Source: Leptospira sp. (lineage in GTDB: Bacteria; Spirochaetota; Leptospiria; Leptospirales; Leptospiraceae). From it: 5,730 nt of DNA. A program made the translations under genes and the position numbers. Each line of letters starts with the position of its first letter. Positions within the stretch are counted from its first letter, which is position 1. The notes beneath the pieces are model-generated. The model saw nothing but the letters and a program-made list of their open reading frames with translations, did no database searches and was not told where the DNA came from. The DNA lies in NCBI GenBank assembly GCA_025457985.1, contig JALOTI010000183.1, positions 1 through 5,730 on the forward strand, written 5' to 3'. Positions 1 through 5,041 of this stretch are shown here, piece after piece.

Positions 1-404
1 GCCTGTTTCCCTTGGCCAACATGGAAAGGTATAGTATATACAGTATCTAAATCTTTTCCGGATACGGACTCACAGTCTTTTGTGACTCGGATCTTGTAGG
101 ATCCAAATGGAAGTTTACTATCCGGCAAAAATCGCAATTCGGTAGAATTGTATTCGAATTTTCCTTCAATTTTAGGCTCCAACTGGAACGCAGAAGTGCA
201 AGATTCCATATTCATATTTTGGTTAAACAGTAGGTATACTGATAAATCTCGACTAAGGTCTGTTTGTCCAGGATTGGGTGAATGTAATAAGATTTTAGGT
301 GCTTCTGAATTTTGCAAAAGACCTAAGGTTTCGTCAAAAATTCCATCTTTTAATTTGCATTGCAATAAAAGACTAAATAACAAATATACTGTGACTTTTT
401 TCAT
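1..404 (-). CDS. Partial lipoprotein with bacterial Ig-like (Big_5/SbsA-type) domain
   Basis: This frame is open from an ATG at 404-402 to the left edge (134 codons, no stop), so the C-terminus is missing. Residues 1-16 form a lipoprotein signal: Lys-Lys, then a hydrophobic stretch ending in L-L-Q-C with Cys16 as the lipidation site. Gln at -1 is unusual for enterics but fits the relaxed spirochaete lipobox. Residues about 36-128 read as a Big_5-type Ig-like domain: a SPNPGQTD motif, then SVYLLFNQNMNMES, a strand near residue 90 ending RFLPDSKLPFGSYKIRV, and SVSGKDLDT. Cys69 and Cys111 could pair. The start lies two bases after the stop of the shifted reading frame of the upstream TolC-type gene, and no good Shine-Dalgarno precedes it, so translation is probably coupled. 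It is inferred to be a membrane-anchored envelope protein co-expressed with the TolC-type channel. Its exact role cannot be told. Confidence 0.8.
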   Translation of the reverse strand, partial: MKKVTVYLLFSLLLQCKLKDGIFDETLGLLQNSEAPKILLHSPNPGQTDLSRDLSVYLLFNQNMNMESCTSAFQLEPKIEGKFEYNSTELRFLPDSKLPFGSYKIRVTKDCESVSGKDLDTVYTIPFHVGQGKQ

Positions 405-406
405 AA

Positions 407-585
407 TTATTTATCTAAAAAGTAAGGGTAAACGTTTTTGAGATTTGGTTCCTTTGAATCGACATTTAAATTCAAATGATCACTAAAATCTCGAAATATT
501 TCGACCCAATTTGAAACCTCATACGTCCCCAAAAAATCATAGTTACTATTTGAGATAAGTGACTGACCTGTTAGATGGGAGTATT
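407..585 (-). pseudogene. Out-of-frame C-terminal part of the TolC-type protein (-1 frame)
   Basis: Moving one base back at the GGGTTTT on the minus strand (595-589) turns the terminal K-G-F-stop into K-G-F-L-E-Y and opens 60 further codons, ending with TAA at 409-407. The new residues begin LEYSHLTGQSLISNSNYDFL, which continues the amphipathic last helix of a TolC fold, including the Y-D pair often seen there. They end NVYPYFLDK. The full product would be about 491 residues, closer to the usual family length than 431. The shifted stop lies two bases before the lipoprotein ATG, which is normal operon spacing; with the early stop the gap would be about 180 bases. This may be a real frameshift mutation, a one-base sequencing or assembly error in the T5 run, or programmed recoding. 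The sequence alone cannot decide. That these codons belong to the gene is fairly secure. Confidence 0.75.
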
Positions 586-1881
586 CTAAAAACCCTTCAT
601 ATAATCCAACATTGAAAGATGCCCCAAAGCATATTCGCTCTCTTTTATTCTTTTATATTCATAAATCTGAGTATATTTTTCCCAATTGAGCTTATATAGA
701 TCCAAACTTTCCTGGATTTTGAATTGTTTGGCCACAAGTTCATAACTTAATTTTTCATTTAGATATTTATCATGAGCAATTGCAGATTTTAGATTCCATT
801 TTGATTCAAATTCTTTACGTGCTTGGGAAAAATCATCAAACAACTGTAAGTTTCCATTTTGAAAGAGATTTTCACCACGCCCAACATACTGTGGTCCAAA
901 TCCAGGAATTCTTTGTATTCCCGTTCCTTCCGTTTGTACACCCGCTAAACTGGAGCCATTAAAACTTGAACTTCCTAAATTTGCCTGAACTCCCAAGGAA
1001 AATCCGTAGACTTGGTTCTTTACGGGGAGTCCATCGTTTGTATTTTTTCCTAAATAACCACCTAATACTACTTTGGGTTTCCAATATTCATTTCTTGCTT
1101 CTTCGTCTATTTTTGCCTGTTCAATTTGGTATCTAGATTTTCGTATAGGAGATAGGGAACTGATTTCAATGGATTCCTCTTTGTTTGGAATTTTTTTCCA
1201 ATGGAAACCAAAAACATACTTAGTTTGGATTTCAAATTCTCCTAGTTCTGCACCTCCCAACAACCGAATCAAATTTGCTTTCGCGATTTGTTTGGAGGTT
1301 TGTATGCGAATCTTTTTGTCTTCCCACTCTTTCCATTTGATCTCATATAATTTTAAATCCTTCTTTGAAACAAAACCAAGTTTGAATTCTCTTTGGATAC
1401 GATTGATTTCTTGATTGATCTTAAATGCATGTCCTTCGTACAAACTTTCAAAAATGGACCATTTCGAAAGTTCCAAGTAAGCTAATGAAATTTCTTTCTG
1501 AATCAGATTAAACTCTGCTACCCAATCTTCTTTATGAATGAGAGATTGTACTTTAAATTTTTGGATCTCACGATCGGTATCCCCACCATCATATATCATT
1601 TGTTGTATCTGAATTCGTAGATCGTGGTATTCGCTATCGATTTGGTTCTTATTATCTGCATTTGTGCCGAAATAATGGATGCCTACCCTGGGAAGGTAGT
1701 TTCGCCACTTTTCTCTTTCTAGTAAGGGAAAGAGTTTTGCCTTCTCCTTAGATGTGGATAAAAGGTAGTGGTTTGTAAGGCCGATGGACAAACAGTCCTC
1801 CAAACCAAGGACGACATCTTTAGAAAAAATTGACTCGTAACTAAGTAGAAAACCAATCACAAACGGACAAAACTTTCGCAT
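586..1881 (-). CDS. TolC/OMF-family outer-membrane efflux protein, C-terminally cut by frameshift
   Basis: This is a 431-residue frame beginning with a signal peptide (residues 1-20, cleavage probably after S20). The TolC architecture is visible as two repeats. Repeat 1 starts with LGLEDCLSIGLTNHYLL (about 25-41), then a strand region ending QQMIYDGG (93-100), the counterpart of the family's LFDGG. Two long charged, coiled-coil-like helices follow (about 100-200). Repeat 2 starts near YQIEQAKIDEEARNEYWKPK (251-270). Its strand segment is glycine/serine-rich (about 301-348), and helices run from about 350. The end YALGHLSMLDYM (417-428) matches the conserved last-helix region (GxxSxLDxL), but the frame then stops at K-G-F. 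Family members continue through that helix, and the -1 frame supplies it. The family forms trimeric outer-membrane channels that work with inner-membrane transporters and adaptors; none is visible here. An in-frame TAA lies directly upstream of the ATG, and no clear Shine-Dalgarno is visible. Confidence 0.85.
   Translation of the reverse strand: MRKFCPFVIGFLLSYESIFSKDVVLGLEDCLSIGLTNHYLLSTSKEKAKLFPLLEREKWRNYLPRVGIHYFGTNADNKNQIDSEYHDLRIQIQQMIYDGGDTDREIQKFKVQSLIHKEDWVAEFNLIQKEISLAYLELSKWSIFESLYEGHAFKINQEINRIQREFKLGFVSKKDLKLYEIKWKEWEDKKIRIQTSKQIAKANLIRLLGGAELGEFEIQTKYVFGFHWKKIPNKEESIEISSLSPIRKSRYQIEQAKIDEEARNEYWKPKVVLGGYLGKNTNDGLPVKNQVYGFSLGVQANLGSSSFNGSSLAGVQTEGTGIQRIPGFGPQYVGRGENLFQNGNLQLFDDFSQARKEFESKWNLKSAIAHDKYLNEKLSYELVAKQFKIQESLDLYKLNWEKYTQIYEYKRIKESEYALGHLSMLDYMKGF
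589..595 (-). promoter_or_regulatory. Candidate -1 ribosomal frameshift heptamer G_GGT_TTT
   Basis: In the TolC-type frame the codons are AAG GGT TTT TAG. GGGTTTT fits the X_XXY_YYZ rule for -1 slippage exactly and ends directly before the stop codon, so both tRNAs could re-pair as GGG TTT and continue with TTA GAA TAC. The adjoining T5 run (592-588) is also a possible site of polymerase slippage or indel. I see no convincing stimulatory hairpin downstream and no Shine-Dalgarno-like stimulator at the usual distance upstream, so function as a recoding site is uncertain. Confidence 0.3.
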
Positions 1882-1983
1882 TGTTTACACAAGGTGAATG
1901 AATTGAAATTTGGTCCCCAAAGGGATTAGTTTTTTATTTTTTTTCGCTTGTAAGAAACCAGGTTTTTAAGGTAAAAAGAGAGA
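1882..1983. promoter_or_regulatory. Divergent intergenic region between TolC-type and FecR genes
   Basis: These 102 bases must hold the start signals for both divergent units. I see no strong sigma70 promoter in either direction. The best plus-strand candidates (TTGTAA at 1948-1953, or TTGTTT at 1881-1886 with TGAAAT at 1904-1909) match poorly. Short palindromes that could be operators are TTGT-N4-ACAA (1881-1892, at the TolC-type start) and TTTGG-TCC-CCAAA (1909-1921). Only a purine-rich AGAGAGA precedes the FecR ATG as a weak ribosome binding site. The region's role is inferred from gene orientation. Confidence 0.45.
1911..1944 (+). terminator. Hairpin plus T-tract resembling an intrinsic terminator or attenuator
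   Basis: Read as plus-strand RNA, 1911-1917 (TGGTCCC) pairs with 1922-1928 (GGGATTA) around a CAAA loop, giving seven pairs of which two are G-U. One base later comes a T-rich tract, T6-A-T8 (1930-1944). This is the form of a rho-independent terminator. It lies 40 bases before the FecR start and downstream of no plus-strand gene in the window, so it would either stop transcripts antisense to the TolC-type gene or act in the FecR leader. The stem is short, and the T-tract could instead be an AT-rich promoter element. Confidence 0.35.
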
Positions 1984-2694
1984 ATGCGCATCATCCTTGG
2001 ATTCTGTCTCTTTATAGTTTCTTCTTGGTCTGTTTTTGGAGAAGAAGTGGCAGTTGTTAGTTTTGTCCAGGGTGTAAACTACGCAAAATCCAACCGATTC
2101 AAAACGGGAAGAGAGACTTTAAAACTAGGTTCCATTCTCGAGAAAGGAGATACCATCGTTTCGGAAGAAGGCAGTTGCGAAATCCAATTGGCCACACATG
2201 CAACCATCCGCACAAACAAGTATACGGAAATCAAGATCGATCGGCTTTTAGACAATAGCCAGACAGCACTGGAACTAGTCAGTGGAAAACTTTTTGTTAA
2301 GGCTCATAAAGAAGAAGGAGAGAAGAGACAGCTCAATGTCTCTACTCCTAGCTATGTAGCAGGCGTTAGGGGAACTGAGTTTCTTGTGGCTACTCCCAAT
2401 TCTGAAGGAGAAGACGACGAAATCAATTTGAATACAGGGGTCTATGTAAACGAAGGATCCGTTGGAGTCACTGCAAATGGCTCAAAAAATGAAGTAGTAG
2501 TTTCCGAAAATGAAGAAATCGTAAGCCAAGGTAACAAACTCAAGAAACAGATATTAAACGAGTTTGCGAAAGAAAAAATGAGAATCTTTGCCGAATTCAA
2601 ACAAATTAAAAAAGAAAACTACGAACGATACAAAGAACAACGAAGGAAAAATAGCGAAATTCTAAATCAATTCAAATCTCAGGAGACGGACTGA
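1984..2694 (+). CDS. Secreted FecR-domain protein with C-terminal coiled-coil tail
   Basis: The 236-residue product has a signal peptide (1-19, probable cleavage after G19) and no further membrane segment. Residues about 47-135 carry a FecR domain (PF04773 type): LKLGSILEKGDTIVSEEGS, then CEIQLATHATIRTNKYTEIKI, ELVSGKLFVKA, and the hallmark VSTPSYVAGVRGTEFLV (119-135). Residues about 145-182 continue with strand-like repeats (TGVYVNEGSVGV). Residues about 185-236 are highly charged and helical, likely a coiled coil. Classical FecR is an inner-membrane anti-sigma regulator. This protein lacks that N-terminal cytoplasmic part and transmembrane helix, and no sigma factor is adjacent. It is better read as a periplasmic or surface scaffold, as in other spirochaete FecR-domain proteins. 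Its stop overlaps the start of the DUF4384 gene by one base (TGATG), so the two are probably co-translated. The FecR ribosome binding site itself is weak. Confidence 0.88.
   Translation: MRIILGFCLFIVSSWSVFGEEVAVVSFVQGVNYAKSNRFKTGRETLKLGSILEKGDTIVSEEGSCEIQLATHATIRTNKYTEIKIDRLLDNSQTALELVSGKLFVKAHKEEGEKRQLNVSTPSYVAGVRGTEFLVATPNSEGEDDEINLNTGVYVNEGSVGVTANGSKNEVVVSENEEIVSQGNKLKKQILNEFAKEKMRIFAEFKQIKKENYERYKEQRRKNSEILNQFKSQETD
2681..2686 (+). promoter_or_regulatory. Strong ribosome binding site for the DUF4384 gene
   Basis: AGGAGA lies inside the end of the FecR gene, seven bases before the ATG at 2694. It fixes that start, even though it overlaps the FecR stop codon, and supports translational coupling. 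Confidence 0.75.
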
Positions 2695-3599
2695 TGAGAA
2701 GAATTCTTTCACTTTTGATTTTATTAGTTACTCTAGCGGTTTTTTCTTATGATGGAAAGCCAACTAATCCTGTTTTAAAAATTGCGATTGAAAGTAGCGA
2801 AGACTCAAAGGATTCCATCGAACTTAGAGACTATCTTAGAAGCCAAGTATCCAAAACCAATCGCGGCGAAGTAGCTTTTTCACTCAAAGGAATTTCCTTT
2901 TCTGATTTTAGTTTTGATCGCAATGGAAATGCCGATCCATCCACTTTACAAGAACTGAAGAAATTCGGTCAAATCGACAAGTTAACGTTGGTTTCATTAG
3001 ATAAAGGTTATACTTCTATTTCACTTATCGATGTAACAACAGGTAGATTGGAATACAAAAATGGTCTGCCTGACCGATTGACCAAGACATTGGTGGATGA
3101 CTTTGTTCAAATGTTGGATCGGAAAAATATCCAGCTTGCTTTACAAATGCCACACACTTCTGAGACAGCAACCGTTCAATTGCACTCGGTCCAATCCAAC
3201 TACAAAATTGGAGAACCGATTCGTTTTGAATTGGAATCCAGTGAGGATCGATTTGTTTATGTGGTCGTATTGCCTGAAAATGGTAAGGATGAACCTGTTC
3301 TTCTTTTCCCAAACTCCCTCCAAAAGAACCACTATCTAAAAAAAGGGGAACGGGTGACTATACCTGACATTCGAATCGCTTTCAAATCCTCGCAGTCCAA
3401 AAAGGAAACGGTTCGCGTTTTTACCCCAAAGGAAGAATGGAAGGATATTCGGTTGGGAAATGGGAAGGACAACTTATATAAAATTATGCCTCAGGCAATC
3501 ACTGGCACAAAATCTTCGGATGTGACACCCCTCTCGGTGGCAAAGAGCATATTTGAATCTCCCAAAACGGATTTTGAGTTCTTGATTTCTACCAACTAA
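2694..3599 (+). CDS. Exported DUF4384-domain protein
   Basis: The 301-residue product has an N-terminal signal peptide (about 1-18: Arg-Arg, then a hydrophobic core). Residues about 160-225 match the DUF4384 pattern: YKIGEPIRFELESSEDRFVY, VVVLPENGKDEPVLLFPNS, then YLKKGERVTIPD. This is a strand-rich domain in which GYLYVL-like and LFPN segments are the family's landmarks. Residues about 27-141 (LKIAIESSEDS, a helix, LKKFGQIDKLTLVSLDKGY, ISLIDVTTGRLEY, a helix) resemble the CsgG/FlgO/LpoB-like fold often found in envelope proteins that sense or assemble. That second assignment is only by pattern. The tail (about 240-301) is unassigned. The gene is co-translated with FecR through the one-base overlap, so the two products may act together in the periplasm or on the outer membrane. 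No enzymatic motif is visible. The biochemical role of DUF4384 is not established. Confidence 0.8.
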   Translation: MRRILSLLILLVTLAVFSYDGKPTNPVLKIAIESSEDSKDSIELRDYLRSQVSKTNRGEVAFSLKGISFSDFSFDRNGNADPSTLQELKKFGQIDKLTLVSLDKGYTSISLIDVTTGRLEYKNGLPDRLTKTLVDDFVQMLDRKNIQLALQMPHTSETATVQLHSVQSNYKIGEPIRFELESSEDRFVYVVVLPENGKDEPVLLFPNSLQKNHYLKKGERVTIPDIRIAFKSSQSKKETVRVFTPKEEWKDIRLGNGKDNLYKIMPQAITGTKSSDVTPLSVAKSIFESPKTDFEFLISTN

Positions 3600-3614
3600 A
3601 TCAAAATTTCAGCC

Positions 3615-3643
3615 TTGAAAAAATAATTTTTTGCCTGTATACT
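3615..3643 (+). promoter_or_regulatory. Strong sigma70-type promoter, predicted leaderless
   Basis: TTGAAA (3615-3620) and TATACT (3638-3643) each match the consensus hexamers in five of six positions and are separated by exactly 17 bases. The expected start of transcription is about 3650, at or next to the ATG at 3651. The spacer contains a perfect AT palindrome (A6-TAA-T6, 3618-3632). AGGG at 3645-3648 is only two bases from the ATG, too close to serve as a Shine-Dalgarno site. This separates the downstream gene pair from the FecR-DUF4384 unit as its own transcript. Confidence 0.65.
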
Positions 3644-3650
3644 TAGGGAT

Positions 3651-3836
3651 ATGGGCAAACGAACAACACTAATTATCCTACTTCTAATGTTTATATCTAA
3701 TTGTTCTTATTTCAAAAAGGATGAAGATAAAACTCTTGGTCTTTTACTCTTAGCATTTTTGTCGCAAGACAATGGTGGTTGTTCTGGTAAAAAATCAGGA
3801 TTTACAATCTGTATCCCTAAAGGTATTGCAGAATGA
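3651..3836 (+). CDS. Small putative lipoprotein with two extra cysteines
   Basis: The 61-residue product starts MGKRTT and has a hydrophobic stretch ending F-I-S-N-C, giving Cys18 as the probable lipidation site in a relaxed spirochaete lipobox. The mature part would be about 44 residues. It contains KKDEDKTLGLLLLAFLSQ, a short hydrophobic helix, then GGCSGKKSGFTICIP with Cys44 and Cys54 spaced for a disulfide. I do not recognise a named family. The ATG at 3651 is preferred because the next Met (13) would remove the charged start of the signal. The stop overlaps the next ATG by four bases (ATGA), so expression is coupled to the 402-residue protein. A small lipoprotein that anchors or chaperones its larger partner is a possibility, but that is inference. 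Confidence 0.72.
   Translation: MGKRTTLIILLLMFISNCSYFKKDEDKTLGLLLLAFLSQDNGGCSGKKSGFTICIPKGIAE
3819..3823 (+). promoter_or_regulatory. Ribosome binding site for the 402-residue protein
   Basis: AAAGG lies inside the end of the small lipoprotein gene, nine bases before the ATG at 3833. Together with the ATGA overlap it supports that start and translational coupling. Confidence 0.5.
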
Positions 3837-5041
3837 AACTAAAACACTGTATCTACCTCATTCTATTTTTTGGGATCAGTCTGCAAGTTTCAGACTTCAG
3901 TAAATTCCAAAGATTGAGCTTTGAAGAAAAATTGGTTTCTCTTACAAATGACACTCTCCGTTTCCGATTCGGCGTAGAACAAACGTTTGCTGATGCCAAC
4001 TCTTGGGGATTCGTGCGCCAGTCAGCTACTTGGGCAAGAGGGAATTCCAATCTAATAGATGGTATCATCCAAGGAACTAAGGATGCTGGCTTTTTCAGAT
4101 CGGATGCCCCAACGGATCAAACCTTTGATGTCAACTTAGCAGGAATTGGTCCAGTCAGACTCAGACTCCGACTCAAACAAACGAGTCCCTTCTCAGTTGC
4201 TTCTTCGGCTTATACAGGCAATAAAACATTTAGAAACCTGGTAGAGTTCACAAAACCATCCCAATCAACGCCCAGCATACAGTTGTTTTTCGATAACCCA
4301 GACACACTGAGCGGAAATAACGGTGCGCTGATTTATTATAAATTGAGCGATTTTGATAACCCTCAATGGAAGGACGTTGGAAACGTCATCACTGAAAGTT
4401 ATACTGCCATGGATTCGGTAAGTTACGGAACAAAGTTTCAAACCTATACCTGGCGTGGGGGTCCTGAAAATGCGTCTTGGATCAGTGATATCGGAAGGGT
4501 TATACTCACAGAAGTGGATGAAGGTAGGCAATTATGCTTTCGATCCGTAGTCAGGATCAAATTCAGCAAACTCATTGCAATAGCTCCTTCGCAAACAACT
4601 GCCCTTCAGAATCTAAGGACAGCTTGTGGAGGTGGGGATCAGATATACTATGGTCTAGCCTATATGCAAAATTTCAGTAGTCCGTTTCTCACTACGGCAA
4701 AGGCAAGTTACTCGCCACTTGCTGGAAATATTAGGTTTCCTGAAACGATATGCGGACTTTCATTTAGTGGAGCTAAACTTTCCTTTGGTTTATTCGATGT
4801 GAACGGATTTGTTCGCGATGGAGTTCCAGAATCCGAAATACCAGCCAACTACCCAAGTGCAACTACAGGTGGGGTTGGGTTTATGAGCGTAAACGAAGCG
4901 TTTGCTCGGACAGCCATAGATGCAGGTACCAATTTAGGAGCGGGAAAACCTGCGGCTCAAGTGTATGAATATTCAAGTAAAAACTTTTTAGATGGTTTAG
5001 CTGGCGCTTCGGGAGATGTGCTCAATTTTAAATCTCTCTAA
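3833..5041 (+). CDS. Exported protein of unknown family, 402 residues
   Basis: I do not recognise a family. A hydrophobic N-terminus (MKLKHCIYLILFFGISLQVS) looks like a signal peptide cleaved near residue 20; Cys6 is too early to be a lipobox. The mature part has no other membrane segment and appears strand-rich, with many Gly, Ser, Thr and aromatic residues. Visible segments include NSWGFVRQSATWARG (56-70), GIGPVRLRLRLKQTSPFSV (104-122), SIQLFFDNPDTLSGNNGAL (148-166), TYTWRGGPENASWISDIGRV (204-223) and TTGGVGFMSVNEAFARTAID (344-363). Mature cysteines are at 235, 265 and 307, so at least one is unpaired within the chain. It is translated from the same mRNA as the small lipoprotein and may interact with it, perhaps at the cell surface. 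Its stop overlaps that of the convergent PHP gene. It may belong to a Leptospira-restricted family, but I cannot confirm this without a search. Confidence 0.82.
   Translation: MKLKHCIYLILFFGISLQVSDFSKFQRLSFEEKLVSLTNDTLRFRFGVEQTFADANSWGFVRQSATWARGNSNLIDGIIQGTKDAGFFRSDAPTDQTFDVNLAGIGPVRLRLRLKQTSPFSVASSAYTGNKTFRNLVEFTKPSQSTPSIQLFFDNPDTLSGNNGALIYYKLSDFDNPQWKDVGNVITESYTAMDSVSYGTKFQTYTWRGGPENASWISDIGRVILTEVDEGRQLCFRSVVRIKFSKLIAIAPSQTTALQNLRTACGGGDQIYYGLAYMQNFSSPFLTTAKASYSPLAGNIRFPETICGLSFSGAKLSFGLFDVNGFVRDGVPESEIPANYPSATTGGVGFMSVNEAFARTAIDAGTNLGAGKPAAQVYEYSSKNFLDGLAGASGDVLNFKSL

Noticed and set aside
148..441. Plus-strand open frame of 97 codons
   Set aside because: It lies antisense to the Ig-like lipoprotein, whose frame has a lipobox and a recognisable domain. 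The plus frame has no coherent motif.
780..1414. Two plus-strand open frames (780-962 and 1073-1414)
   Set aside because: Both are antisense to the TolC-type gene, have no family-like features, and reflect its codon bias.
1948..1976. TTGTAA with GTAAAA 17 bases on as a FecR promoter
   Set aside because: The -10 hexamer matches consensus in too few positions to call.
3025..3339. Several alternate-frame ORFs across the DUF4384 domain on both strands
   Set aside because: They are shadows of the DUF4384 gene, with no signal, motif or ribosome binding site of their own.
3618..3632. Perfect AT palindrome A6-TAA-T6 after the DUF4384 stop, considered as a terminator
   Set aside because: The stem contains only A-T pairs and is not followed by a T-tract. 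It lies between the -35 and -10 elements, so it is better explained as promoter spacer.
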